59,353 nucleotides of DNA from Bacillota bacterium (GTDB lineage: Bacteria; Bacillota; Clostridia; Clostridiales; Clostridiaceae), in contig JAEXZL010000017.1 of assembly GCA_023451395.1 (NCBI GenBank), positions 1 through 59,353 of the forward strand, in the 5' to 3' direction. Positions 49,589 to 58,683 of this stretch are shown here, one piece after another. A program made the translations under genes and the position numbers. Numbering within the stretch: the stretch's first letter is position 1; each line of letters starts with the position of its first letter. The notes below the pieces were generated by a model, which made no database searches, was not told the origin of the DNA, and worked only from the letters and a program-made list of their open reading frames with translations.

Positions 49589-51442
49589 TTAGCTTGTTTC
49601 AAGATCGGAGAATTCTATTCTAATGCTTCTCATAAGCCTATCATCTAACAAATCCATCTCTCTTGGAGCTTCAATGTCCTGTGCCATTACTCCTTCCAGT
49701 GGAAGATAGACCTCAAAGGTGGCCCCCTTACCAAGCTCACTATAAACTTTGATATCTCCACCGAGAGCTTTAGCCATAAGCTTGGCTAAACAAAGGCCAA
49801 TGCCTGTACCTTCTGAACTTCTAACTAGATTATTATTTATCTGAGTATATCTTTCGAAAATATATTGAAGTTTTTCCTTTGGTATCCCTATCCCTTCATC
49901 TCTCACAGCTATTACAGCTTCTTTTTCCTTTGTGTATAAATCTACATAAATCTTCTTTCCAGAGGCACTAAATTTTATTGCATTTGATAAAAGATTTAAT
50001 AGTATTCTTTCATACTTTTCATCATCTAAAGCGGTAAATATGCTTCCCTTGGAGGAGTTAAAGATTATTTCAATATTCCTTTCTCTTGAATAAAGCTCTA
50101 TAGAATCGATTATTAAGCTTGTTATCTCTACCAAATCAATTCGTTTTCTGTTTATTTTAAGGTACCCAGAATCAGCTCTAGTAATATCTAAAAGGTTATA
50201 TACAAGTCTAAGCTGCTGAAAAGAACTCTGTCTTATTTTATTTACATATTTTTTTGTCAAAGGATTTAACCCTTCCTTAGCTGTAAACTCTAAAACTTGA
50301 ATAGCGGAAAGTGTAACAGTTACTGGAGTTTTAAACTCGTGAGATATATAGGAGAAAAACTCCTCTTGAGCCCTTAGAAGGTTTTCTATTTTATCTCTCT
50401 GATTCACCTCTTCTGTGATATCAAGTATTATTACTACAATATCACTAATATCCCCTTCAGTATTCTTGTACGGCTGGCAAAATATATTAAAGGTTTTATA
50501 ACCATCTTGATTCTTGACCCTAACATTTTTATAATATCTTCCTTCTTTTATATTCCTAAGCTCTAAAACTAATCCGCTGCATTCTTCAACAGCAAATTTT
50601 TCAATGAATTCATATATAGATAAACAGTCATCTATATTAAAATGTCTGTCCAAAAGTTCTCTAGCTCCATTATTAATAGCCAAAATGTTTAGGGATGGGT
50701 ATTCTAGGTTTATAATTGGTATATCAAGGGAATTAATTATCCAATAGAGTGCCTTTGCTTCATCATCTGATTTCCCCTTATTACTATCCTTTTCTATGGT
50801 AGAAACTATATACTCTACTTCCCCATTTACCTTAATAGGTGTTAAGGATATATTTCTGTAAGTATTAGGGTTTTCTGAAACCTCAATAAAGCTTTGCTTT
50901 TGAAAAACCTTTCCCTGCTTTATAAGCCTCTCTTTTAAGAACTTTAAAGTGTTATCAATAAAAGGGCTTTCAGGATTTATTAGTGGTTTTCCTAATACTT
51001 TAGAAGGGTCATCTAAAGCTTCAAGAGCATGCAAATATTTTCCGTTGGCATAAATAAGCCTTAAAGTCACAGCATCGTATATTGCCATGGCCTGAAGGCT
51101 CCCTTGGGAAAGCTGCTGTATTGAAGAAAGCTCCTGTGTTGAAAGCAAATCTTTTATTTTTTTAAACACCATAAAAACGTTTGCATTATTTTTCGAAAAA
51201 TTAATTTCTCCTTTATAAGGCTTGCCTTTACAATCAAAAAATAAAAGCTCCCTTTGAAAGGCTTCTTCCTTCATGTCTAATTCTAATTTAATTTTTTCAG
51301 TGAACCAGTAAATATTCTTATTTATAATTTCTTTATATTCAAAGGATAAAAGTGTTGTTAGGGCCTGGCTGATTTCTATTATAGTTTCTTTGTTTATTTT
51401 AATATAATAATGGTCATTGCAATATTCTTCACAGTCATACAT
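49589..51442 (-). CDS. PAS-containing sensor histidine kinase
   Basis: 617 residues from ATG 51442 with GTAGGGG upstream; the frame runs back to 51511 without a ribosome site. No membrane helix, so it is cytosolic. Two PAS-like segments lie at about 110-220 and 230-350. The kinase core has the phosphorylated H368 in FFSYISHEFKTPVTVTLSAIQVLE, an N box LLNLLSNAIKFS, and G boxes VRDEGIGIP and GTGIGLCLAK. No response regulator is adjacent, so it is an orphan kinase; in clostridia orphan cytosolic kinases often feed Spo0A, but that is inference. Confidence 0.9.
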   Translation of the reverse strand: MYDCEEYCNDHYYIKINKETIIEISQALTTLLSFEYKEIINKNIYWFTEKIKLELDMKEEAFQRELLFFDCKGKPYKGEINFSKNNANVFMVFKKIKDLLSTQELSSIQQLSQGSLQAMAIYDAVTLRLIYANGKYLHALEALDDPSKVLGKPLINPESPFIDNTLKFLKERLIKQGKVFQKQSFIEVSENPNTYRNISLTPIKVNGEVEYIVSTIEKDSNKGKSDDEAKALYWIINSLDIPIINLEYPSLNILAINNGARELLDRHFNIDDCLSIYEFIEKFAVEECSGLVLELRNIKEGRYYKNVRVKNQDGYKTFNIFCQPYKNTEGDISDIVVIILDITEEVNQRDKIENLLRAQEEFFSYISHEFKTPVTVTLSAIQVLEFTAKEGLNPLTKKYVNKIRQSSFQQLRLVYNLLDITRADSGYLKINRKRIDLVEITSLIIDSIELYSRERNIEIIFNSSKGSIFTALDDEKYERILLNLLSNAIKFSASGKKIYVDLYTKEKEAVIAVRDEGIGIPKEKLQYIFERYTQINNNLVRSSEGTGIGLCLAKLMAKALGGDIKVYSELGKGATFEVYLPLEGVMAQDIEAPREMDLLDDRLMRSIRIEFSDLETS

Positions 51443-51580
51443 ATTATCCCCTACCTTTATTACCAATATGTCCATTTTTCGCCATTTACTATCTATAGTA
51501 TAATATAACACAAAAAATACCTAATAAGCTAATATTTATTATAATTTGTATATTTACACATTATTAATTTTTTTACTATA

Positions 51581-51608
51581 TTGACTATAATTAAAATAAT
51601 GATATAAT
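51581..51608 (+). promoter_or_regulatory. Promoter of T-box-thrS
   Basis: TTGACT (51581-51586), 16-bp spacer and TATAAT (51603-51608), with TG one base before the -10 (extended type). Confidence 0.75.
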
Positions 51609-51614
51609 ATTTAC

Positions 51615-51849
51615 ACGATACAAAACGATGACGAGAAGAGTAAGCTATTCCCTGTTTCCCAGAGAGAGAATACATAAGCTGTAAGTATTCTTAAATAAGG
51701 ATAGCCCAAAACCACCTCCGAGTGGCTTTAATAAAGCCCGGTAATTCCGTTATAATTAATCAATAAGATATCTGTATTCATTTCACAGATAATTAGGGTG
51801 GAACCACGGGAATATTACTCTCGTCCCTTTCTAGGGACGGGAGTTTTTT
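51615..51849 (+). promoter_or_regulatory. T-box riboswitch controlling thrS
   Basis: The diagnostic T-box AGGGTGGAACCACGGG is at 51795-51810. It is followed by a terminator (51818-51828 with 51833-51843, loop TTCT, then TTTTTTA) that can switch with an antiterminator containing the T-box. Upstream, an AG-rich element and a hairpin AGAATAC/GTATTCT mark stem I. An ACC triplet at 51711-51713 on the 3' side of stem I fits a threonine specifier, but I cannot fix the specifier loop by eye. Uncharged tRNA-Thr should raise thrS expression. Confidence 0.9.
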
Positions 51850-51898
51850 ATATCTTTTAGCAAATAAGAATTCATTTAACAAGAAAGGAGAAGATAAT

Positions 51899-53839
51899 AT
51901 GATTAAAATCACTTTAAAGGACGGCTCAATTAAAGAATATCTCGAGCCCATATCAGTTATTGACTTAGCTAGAGATTTAAGCGAGGGACTTGCTAGAGTT
52001 GCCTGTGTTTCATTAGTTAATAACGAAGTAAAGGATCTACGATATGTTATAGATAAGGATAGCGAGGTTAGCATTCTAACCTTCGATGATGAAGAAGGGA
52101 AAAAAGCCTTTAGACATACTGCTTCCCATATTCTTGCACTAGCAGTGAAAAGACTATATCCTGAAACAAAGCTTGCCATAGGGCCTGCTATTGATGAGGG
52201 CTTTTATTATGACTTTGACAGAGAGGGCTCCTTTAGCTATGAAGATCTTGAGAAGATTGAAGGAGAGATGAAAAAGATAGTTAAGGAAGACTTAAAGCTG
52301 GAAAGATTCGAACTTCCAAGAGCAGATGCTATTAAACTTATGGAATCAATCAATGAACCCTATAAGGTGGAACTCATAAATGATCTTCCTGAGGATGAGG
52401 TTATATCTTTCTATAAAATGGGGGATTTTACAGACCTATGTGCTGGTCCTCATTTAATGAGCACAAAATATGTAAAAGCTTTTAAGCTTACTCATACAGC
52501 AGGTGCTTATTGGAGAGGAAGCGAGAAAAATAAAATGCTCTCAAGAATTTATGGAACAGCCTATACCAAGAAGGCTGATTTAGAAGCTCATCTAGAAAGG
52601 TTAGAAGAAGCTAAAAAGCGAGATCATAACCGTTTAGGAAGAGAAATGGGCCTATTTACTACCTCAGAGCTTGTTGGTCAAGGACTTCCTCTTCTAACTG
52701 GCAAGGGCACTAAAGTAATTCAAACCTTAGAGCGTTTTATAGAAGATGAAGAAGAAAAGAGAGGCTACACCATAACAAAGACACCTTTTATGGCTAAAAG
52801 TGACCTTTATAAAATTTCAGGCCACTGGTCCCATTATAAAGAGGGAATGTTTGTTTTAGGAGATGAAGAGAAGGATGATGAGGTTTTTGCCTTAAGGCCA
52901 ATGACCTGCCCCTTCCATTTTGCCATCTACAACTCAGAGCAGCATAGCTATAGAGAGCTTCCTATAAGATATGCAGAAACTTCTACTCTCTTTAGAAAAG
53001 AAGCTTCCGGTGAAATGCATGGACTTATTAGAGTAAGACAATTCACCTTAGCAGATGGGCATATAATCTGTACACCAAGTCAGATTGAAGATGAATTTAA
53101 AGGTGCCGTTGACCTTATTGAATATATAATGAAAAGCATAGGTATCGATAAAGATATAAGCTATCGTTTCTCCAAATGGGATCCAGAAGATAGAGAAAAG
53201 TATATTGATAATCCCGAAGCTTGGGAAAGCACCCAAAATATGATGAAGGAAATACTGGACCATCTTGGCATAGAATACAAAGAAGCAGTAGGTGAAGCAG
53301 CTTTTTATGGTCCAAAACTAGATGTTCAATTTAAAAATGTTCATGGTAAAGAGGATACAATAATTACTGTACAGCTGGACTTTGCCTTGGCTGAAAGATT
53401 TAATATGTATTATGTTGATAAGGATGGAGAAAAGAAACGACCTTTCATTATTCATAGAAGCTCCATTGGCTGTTATGAGAGAACACTAGCTATGCTCATA
53501 GAAAAATATGCAGGAGCTCTTCCAACCTGGATATCACCAGTTCAAGCGAAGATACTTCCAATCTCTGAAAAACATCATGATTACTGCTTTGAGGTTGCAG
53601 AAGCCCTTAAGAAAAGAGGAATCAGGGTGGAGGTTGATTACAGAGGCGAAAAAATTGGTTATAAAATTAGGCAAGGAAGAATGGAGAAAATTCCTTACCT
53701 TCTTATAGTAGGAGAGAAAGAAGCAGAAAATAAAGAAGTTGCTGTAAGAAGCAGGAAAAACGGTGATGAAGGAGCCATGGCTCTTGCAGACTTCGTAGAA
53801 AGAATTGATAAAGAAGTTAAGGATAAAGTAACAGAATAG
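51899..53839 (+). CDS. thrS: Threonyl-tRNA synthetase
   Basis: 646 residues with the full domain order: TGS (1-60), the editing domain with HTASHILALAVKR and the zinc-type Cys/His of the second catalytic additional domain (CAGPH), class II catalytic motifs (motif 2 around FRKEASGEMHGLIRVRQFTLADGH, motif 3 HRSSIGCYERTLAMLIEKYAG) and the C-terminal anticodon domain (PVQAKILPISEKHHDYC). AAAGGAG precedes the ATG. Confidence 0.97.
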   Translation: MIKITLKDGSIKEYLEPISVIDLARDLSEGLARVACVSLVNNEVKDLRYVIDKDSEVSILTFDDEEGKKAFRHTASHILALAVKRLYPETKLAIGPAIDEGFYYDFDREGSFSYEDLEKIEGEMKKIVKEDLKLERFELPRADAIKLMESINEPYKVELINDLPEDEVISFYKMGDFTDLCAGPHLMSTKYVKAFKLTHTAGAYWRGSEKNKMLSRIYGTAYTKKADLEAHLERLEEAKKRDHNRLGREMGLFTTSELVGQGLPLLTGKGTKVIQTLERFIEDEEEKRGYTITKTPFMAKSDLYKISGHWSHYKEGMFVLGDEEKDDEVFALRPMTCPFHFAIYNSEQHSYRELPIRYAETSTLFRKEASGEMHGLIRVRQFTLADGHIICTPSQIEDEFKGAVDLIEYIMKSIGIDKDISYRFSKWDPEDREKYIDNPEAWESTQNMMKEILDHLGIEYKEAVGEAAFYGPKLDVQFKNVHGKEDTIITVQLDFALAERFNMYYVDKDGEKKRPFIIHRSSIGCYERTLAMLIEKYAGALPTWISPVQAKILPISEKHHDYCFEVAEALKKRGIRVEVDYRGEKIGYKIRQGRMEKIPYLLIVGEKEAENKEVAVRSRKNGDEGAMALADFVERIDKEVKDKVTE

Positions 53840-53847
53840 CTTTAAAT

Positions 53848-53885
53848 AAAATAAGGAAGCTCTAAATTTAGAGCTTCCTTATTTT
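53848..53885. terminator. Bidirectional terminator between thrS and the next gene
   Basis: Two perfect 19-bp arms (53848-53866 and 53867-53885) ending in TTTT on one side and AAAA on the other. Confidence 0.88.
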
Positions 53886-53899
53886 ATTAGCTTTATATT

Positions 53900-54604
53900 C
53901 TATGTTGCTTCATTAAAGATATCATAAAAGGCTTTAAGTTCCTTGGCGTATTCAATAAAAAGCTTTTTATAATTTTCCCCAGCCTCATCATAGTATGGTT
54001 GAGAAGGTATGATGCTTAAGCTATTTAATCTTATACTAGCTAATGTTAATTGCCTTTTTAAAGACTTTAGTGAAGTCCTATGAGCAATGAGACTATTTAG
54101 GTTGTTTACCTTATCAAGCTGACCTTCCAACAAAGAGCTTACAACCATTTGATTTTTTGATGATAATTGATCCATCATTGTGCCCAAAACCCCTAAAGAC
54201 TCCTTTGTAAAATTATTAAGCCTCTCACTGATAGGTAAAAGAGTGATGTCAAAATTCTGGATATTATCCTTTGCATACAGGATAAAGGTGTTCTGAGCTC
54301 TTTTCAGAGCATTACCAAAGTCATTTATTGTCCTTATACCATAGTTTTCCTCACCTTCATTCAGCAAAACTATGGCTTCAGCTAATCTTTCCTGTGCTAT
54401 ATCAATAAACAAATCAATCTTTTCTTCTTCACCTTTTGCATCTTTAATCTTTAATTCTTCCATTCCTTTGTCCACAAAGTAAAAAAAATGTTTAGCAGTA
54501 ATTCCCGCTTTATCCTTATACTCTCCTACCTGAGCAGCTGAAGCTCTATTAATATTGACTAATATAATCAAAACAGTCAACAACAATACTTTCATACTAC
54601 TCAT
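53900..54604 (-). CDS. Secreted helical protein, DUF5667-like
   Basis: 234 residues from ATG 54604 with AAGGAGG upstream; the frame is open back to 54652 without one. A signal peptide (MKVLLLTVLIILVNINRASAA) is followed by an almost entirely helical protein. FFYFVDKGMEELKI, then IDIAQERLAEAIVLLNEGE, resembles DUF5667, seen in exported proteins of Gram-positives. Function unknown; outside the membrane. Confidence 0.65.
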   Translation of the reverse strand: MSSMKVLLLTVLIILVNINRASAAQVGEYKDKAGITAKHFFYFVDKGMEELKIKDAKGEEEKIDLFIDIAQERLAEAIVLLNEGEENYGIRTINDFGNALKRAQNTFILYAKDNIQNFDITLLPISERLNNFTKESLGVLGTMMDQLSSKNQMVVSSLLEGQLDKVNNLNSLIAHRTSLKSLKRQLTLASIRLNSLSIIPSQPYYDEAGENYKKLFIEYAKELKAFYDIFNEAT

Positions 54605-54655
54605 ATATGCCCTCCTTGCAGCCGACAAGAAGTTTACCATTAATACTCCCAATAA

Positions 54656-55177
54656 CTATTTTTTAGAAAGATACTCCCCATCATATCTAGCCATAACATA
54701 AATAGCATCTGAAAGCCTGTTAACAAATTTCATTAACTCTTCCCTAAGGCTTTCTTCTCTATTTAGTGCAACTATTGATCTTTCTGCCCTTCTTATTATT
54801 GTCCTTGTAACATGAAGCATTGCAGATACATGTGAATCACCAGGTATTACAAAGGAATGCTGTTCCCCCACAACTGCAAGGTAGTCATCAATTGTTTTCT
54901 CTAATCTGGATACATCTTCCTGAGATATTTTGTCTATAAGCATTTCAATACCTTCCTTGTCACTGGCAAGTTCTGCTGCTACCAAAAAAAGTCTCTTTTG
55001 TATCCATCTTATAGTTTCCTTAATTTCATCCTTTGATGTTGAATAAGCCATTCCTAAAAAGGAATTAGCTTCATCAATTGTTCCATAGCATTCCACTCTA
55101 AGGCTATCCTTTGCAATTCTACTGCCACCAAAAAGCCCTGTTTCACCTTTATCACCAGTTCTTGTATATACATGCAT
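54656..55177 (-). CDS. PduO-type cob(I)alamin adenosyltransferase
   Basis: 173 residues from ATG 55177; the in-frame GTG at 55195 overlaps the ribosome site AAAGGA. YTRTGDKGETGLFGGSRIAKDSLRVECYGTIDEANSFLG is the ATP-binding signature, and RTIIRRAERSIV carries the conserved arginines. Adenosylates cob(I)alamin for B12-dependent enzymes. No B12-dependent enzyme is in the window. Confidence 0.92.
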   Translation of the reverse strand: MHVYTRTGDKGETGLFGGSRIAKDSLRVECYGTIDEANSFLGMAYSTSKDEIKETIRWIQKRLFLVAAELASDKEGIEMLIDKISQEDVSRLEKTIDDYLAVVGEQHSFVIPGDSHVSAMLHVTRTIIRRAERSIVALNREESLREELMKFVNRLSDAIYVMARYDGEYLSKK

Positions 55178-55283
55178 ATTAAAAAATCCTTTCACGCTTA
55201 TACTGTTAATATTAGTGTATCATAAATATATCGCTACAAGTTGATAACTTCTAATATTTAAAACTCTGTTAAAAATTTTGTTC

Positions 55284-55907
55284 TTAAAGCTTTCCAGTAA
55301 TATTTTTATCTTTAAAAAAATCTGATTTAAAATAATATAAAAGGGCAATGACTGCTCCCCCAATAGTCCCATTTACTATATCCATCATAGTATCTAGAAG
55401 GCTTCCACCTTGAGAATCAAGTCCTAGAAGACTGTCACCAGCAAACTCAAAGATTTCCCAAAAGCCTGCAGCAGCAACGGCAAAAATCAGTATAAAGAAG
55501 GCAACAAAGCCCTTTTTCAACCCTTCTAACTCCATAGGTGTGAATATATTATATAAAATCATGTACGCTGCCATTCCTAATATCAGTCCTGAAGATAAAT
55601 GGAGGAAATCATCCCAATTGGCTACTTTAGAGTAAAAGCCAAGCATTTTCCCTAAATACATAGAGAAAAATATAAATAATTCAATGGCATAGTTCATTTT
55701 TTCTGTAAATTTTACCTTGAATAATTTAAATATTATCCCAATACTATAGGTAGTAACAAAGGTTAAAAGCACATCAAAAATTTTTGATGACCTATCTGTA
55801 AGCAAAAAATATACGCCAGTAAGAAGTATTAATAGCCTAAATATTAATAAAAACATCCTATAACTTGTTATCTTATTTTCTTTATCCTTAAGCACCCTGT
55901 CACACAT
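55284..55907 (-). CDS. DUF2238/YjdF-like integral membrane protein
   Basis: 207 residues, six hydrophobic segments. WDDFLHLSSGLILGMAAY and AAGFWEIFEFAGDSLLG..GGSLLDTMMDIVNGTIGG carry the conserved Asp/His/Glu pattern of the YjdF family. Function unknown. The ribosome site overlaps the ATG at 55907, so the in-frame GTG at 55895 could be the true start. It lies 10 bp after the threonine aldolase gene and is probably cotranscribed. Confidence 0.72.
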   Translation of the reverse strand: MCDRVLKDKENKITSYRMFLLIFRLLILLTGVYFLLTDRSSKIFDVLLTFVTTYSIGIIFKLFKVKFTEKMNYAIELFIFFSMYLGKMLGFYSKVANWDDFLHLSSGLILGMAAYMILYNIFTPMELEGLKKGFVAFFILIFAVAAAGFWEIFEFAGDSLLGLDSQGGSLLDTMMDIVNGTIGGAVIALLYYFKSDFFKDKNITGKL

Positions 55908-55917
55908 CCTTTAACTG

Positions 55918-56955
55918 CTATTCACTAAGAGCCTTTATCGCTTCCTTAAAGGTTTCAAAGACATAATAAATGTCCTTTTCCTTAACCCAGTAATTTGTTA
56001 CAAAGCGCATAATGCCCTCTTCTGCACCATTTATTTTTACCAGTTTATCATAAAAAAATTTAACAAAATCATCACTATTAACACCTGTTTCCTTCATATC
56101 AAAGAAAACCATGTTTATTTGAATATCCTCAAGATTAACCTTCACTCCAGGTATCTCACTTATGAGCTCTCCTAAAAGCCTTGCATTTTTATGGTCTTCC
56201 TTTAAGTGTTCTGGCATTTTCTTAAGAGCCACAAGACCTGCTGCTGCTAAAAATCCAGCTTGTCTCATACCTCCACCCATAAGCTTTCTGTTTTTTCTGG
56301 CTCTTTTTATAAAATCTTTACTTCCAGCAACAATGGATCCCACAGGAGCACAGAGGCCTTTTGAAAGACAAAAGGTTACAGAGTCGCAGTATTGTGTAAG
56401 TTCCTTAATATCAACACCTAGATATTCTGAAGCATTAAAAATTCTTGCACCATCTATATGTACCGGTACATCATGCTCCTTTGCGATATCATATACTGCC
56501 TTCATATTAAGTAAAGAAGGCACCTTTCCATTGGAGTGAGCAGTTTCCATGCAGATAAGACCAGTAGAAGGAAAATGAATATCCTCTCCTCTTATCTTTG
56601 AATTAAGCTCTGAAATAACTAGTTCTCCATCAGTATTGGTTATAGTCCTAAGCTGCACTCCGGAAAGAGCTGCAGCGGCACCTACCTCATGGATAACTAT
56701 GTGGCAGTTTTCACCAAGGAGGACCTCATCTCCCCTGCGACAGTGTGTCATTATAGAAACCTGATTTCCAAAGGTTCCACTGGGAACAAACATAGCTGCC
56801 TCCTTACCAACTAGATTTGCTGCATATTCCTCAAGCTCTTTTACCGTAGGATCATCCTCATAAACATCATCCCCTACTATAGCATTGAACATTGCTTCTC
56901 TCATTTCTTCCGTAGGCAAAGTAACAGTATCACTTCTTAAATCTATAAAACTCAT
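55918..56955 (-). CDS. ltaE: Low-specificity L-threonine aldolase
   Basis: 345 residues from ATG 56955 (GAGGTGG upstream; the TTG at 56970 lacks one). SFIDLRSDTVTLPTEEMREAM, GDDVYEDDPTVKELE, HIDGARIFNA and the PLP lysine K199 in VTFCLSKGLCAPVGS are all present. Cleaves threonine to glycine and acetaldehyde in the cytosol. Confidence 0.93.
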   Translation of the reverse strand: MSFIDLRSDTVTLPTEEMREAMFNAIVGDDVYEDDPTVKELEEYAANLVGKEAAMFVPSGTFGNQVSIMTHCRRGDEVLLGENCHIVIHEVGAAAALSGVQLRTITNTDGELVISELNSKIRGEDIHFPSTGLICMETAHSNGKVPSLLNMKAVYDIAKEHDVPVHIDGARIFNASEYLGVDIKELTQYCDSVTFCLSKGLCAPVGSIVAGSKDFIKRARKNRKLMGGGMRQAGFLAAAGLVALKKMPEHLKEDHKNARLLGELISEIPGVKVNLEDIQINMVFFDMKETGVNSDDFVKFFYDKLVKINGAEEGIMRFVTNYWVKEKDIYYVFETFKEAIKALSE

Positions 56956-57022
56956 ATATATCCACCTCAATTCTAAACATTAATATAATAATATTATCAT
57001 ATATTTATTATTAAGTTTAGCA

Positions 57023-57051
57023 CAAAAAAAGAGCTATCTATGGATAGCTCT
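57023..57051 (-). terminator. Terminator of the hemerythrin operon
   Basis: A 9-bp stem (57030-57038 with 57043-57051), loop TATG, then a run of seven U on the minus strand. It touches the stop codon of the hemerythrin gene. Confidence 0.85.
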
Positions 57052-57598
57052 ATAAAACCTTATTTTTTAATTCTTTTATTAGCTTTAAATATTTATGAAC
57101 ACTTTCTTCTCTTTCTATCTCATAAATATCACATTCCTTTTGAAGAGCTTCTAAAGTATCCAGGGATAAGTTATTTTCAGCAAACTTATAAACTACTGTA
57201 TCTTCCTTTTCAATGTGTCTAAGAAGAAGATTTCTATATCCCATTCCATTAGCTATAACCTCTAATTTAGCCTCTTCATCCCCTTTAAGAACCCTCTTGA
57301 CCCCTTCTTCCAAATCCTTCACAAAGAGCCTTCCAAGATCGTGTTCTACAAGCATTCCATATTTCACTAACTTTTCACCAGGGGCACCTAGCTCATTAAT
57401 CATCTTCACAAAAAGTAATTCTTCCTCTTTACCGTGATGATGCTTATCTGCATAATTTCTTATAAAATCTATAATAAGAAAGAAATCCTCATAATCTACC
57501 TCTTCTCCCCTTAATATCCTAAGGCAGTATGCTTTGATAACCTCTAGCATTTCTTTAATTCTATTATGCTCATCTATCATTATTTCAAAGGAATTCAT
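57050..57598 (-). CDS. Hemerythrin-domain protein
   Basis: 182 residues, four-helix bundle. Candidate di-iron ligands: H11 in DEHNRI, H53-H55 and E58 in DKHHHGKEEE, H86 in VEHDLGR, and H128 with E132 in RHIEKED. Binds oxygen or nitric oxide, or serves as an iron store. AGGAGG precedes the ATG. Third gene of a three-gene unit with a DUF1858 protein. Confidence 0.88.
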   Translation of the reverse strand: MNSFEIMIDEHNRIKEMLEVIKAYCLRILRGEEVDYEDFFLIIDFIRNYADKHHHGKEEELLFVKMINELGAPGEKLVKYGMLVEHDLGRLFVKDLEEGVKRVLKGDEEAKLEVIANGMGYRNLLLRHIEKEDTVVYKFAENNLSLDTLEALQKECDIYEIEREESVHKYLKLIKELKNKVL

Positions 57599-57608
57599 AG
57601 CAAGCCTC

Positions 57609-58244
57609 CTATCTTTTTATTATCCCTTCACTTCCATCTTCAAAAACAACATACTTAAAATCTTTACTAATCTCTTTTACAAAGGCGCTTATCCACTTTC
57701 TTCTTAAATGATAAAAATTTGAAACCTCTCCTCCTGCTGACTGCCAATAAGGAGTATGAATGCAGCGAGTTGCTCTATAGATAAGTTTGTCTTCATCTCT
57801 GACTAAAATCTCATTAACCCTATCACAAGGCATACCCTCTAATATAAAGTCATTTATAGCTCCAAATACCTCTTCTGGAGATTTTACCTCATTATTTAAA
57901 CTATAATATTTTCCTTCTTCAGTTCCTTTTGAACTGAATATTATCTCCAGCTTATTCATAAGCTCAGGCTTATTCTTAAGTATTCTTGTTATATACTCCG
58001 CCTGTCTACCCTCAGCTCTATCTATCTTATCCTGAAGCCACCCATGAATATTAGAGGTATCTATAAGCTCCTCTAGAGGTCTATCTTCAGTTGGAGAACC
58101 ATACCTAGCCTCTATATCTTTTACCCATAAATGAATGTCTAGGCCTTCTTCTTCTGCCATATCTCTTATACTGCCCTCTATACCCTCAAACCATTTTATC
58201 TTTTTAAATAACCAGTAATGAATCTTTCCTAGAAATGCGCTCAT
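57609..58244 (-). CDS. Uncharacterised protein between DUF1858 and hemerythrin genes
   Basis: 211 residues, soluble. The N-terminal 100 are charged and helical; the last 100 include CDRVNEILVRDEDKLIYRATRCIHTPYWQSAGGEVSNFYHLRRKWIS. I do not recognise the family. TAGGAGG precedes the ATG. Spacing of 10 bp to hemerythrin and 21 bp to DUF1858 makes an operon very likely, so a role with iron or redox sensing is inferred only from its neighbours. Confidence 0.72.
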   Translation of the reverse strand: MSAFLGKIHYWLFKKIKWFEGIEGSIRDMAEEEGLDIHLWVKDIEARYGSPTEDRPLEELIDTSNIHGWLQDKIDRAEGRQAEYITRILKNKPELMNKLEIIFSSKGTEEGKYYSLNNEVKSPEEVFGAINDFILEGMPCDRVNEILVRDEDKLIYRATRCIHTPYWQSAGGEVSNFYHLRRKWISAFVKEISKDFKYVVFEDGSEGIIKR

Positions 58245-58265
58245 ATATCCTCCTATACTAATATG

Positions 58266-58460
58266 CTATTTTATTTTTTCATTAAGAGCATTTAAAATCT
58301 CATCCACTTTAAATCCATGTACTAACGCTGCATCCTCCAAGCTTTCTGCTTGAGAAGCAGGACATCCAATACAACCCATTCCAAAATCCATTAAAACCTC
58401 AGCCGCCTCAGGATAGCTCCTTATAATTTCTCCTACAGTCATCTCTTTATTTATTTTCAT
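58266..58460 (-). CDS. DUF1858 (ScdA N-like) protein
   Basis: 64 residues from ATG 58460 with GAGGCGG upstream; the frame is open to 58538 without one. TVGEIIRSYPEAAEVLMDFGMGCIGCPASQAESLEDAALVHG is the DUF1858 domain, with C30 and C33 in GCIGCPAS. The same domain begins the Ric/ScdA protein that repairs iron-sulfur centres and is followed there by a hemerythrin domain. Confidence 0.85.
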   Translation of the reverse strand: MKINKEMTVGEIIRSYPEAAEVLMDFGMGCIGCPASQAESLEDAALVHGFKVDEILNALNEKIK

Positions 58461-58683
58461 ATTTATCCGCCTCTCTATAATTCTTAAATTTAGCTGCTGC
58501 ATATAAAAAATGCATACAGCTCTCTTTCTTATATCCATATTATATCCAAGGAGAAAAAATAAATCGGTAATATATGTTACGAAAAAATATTTTTATTATA
58601 TGAAATTGATTTCATATTCACATTTTCTTTTTCCTTTCTTTGGTATATACTTAATATATCAGTTTAATAAAGGGGGGTATTAA

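Noticed and set aside
51793..52179. 128-codon minus-strand frame over the T-box terminator and thrS start
   Set aside because: Antisense to the riboswitch and the TGS domain, no ribosome site, translation resembles nothing.
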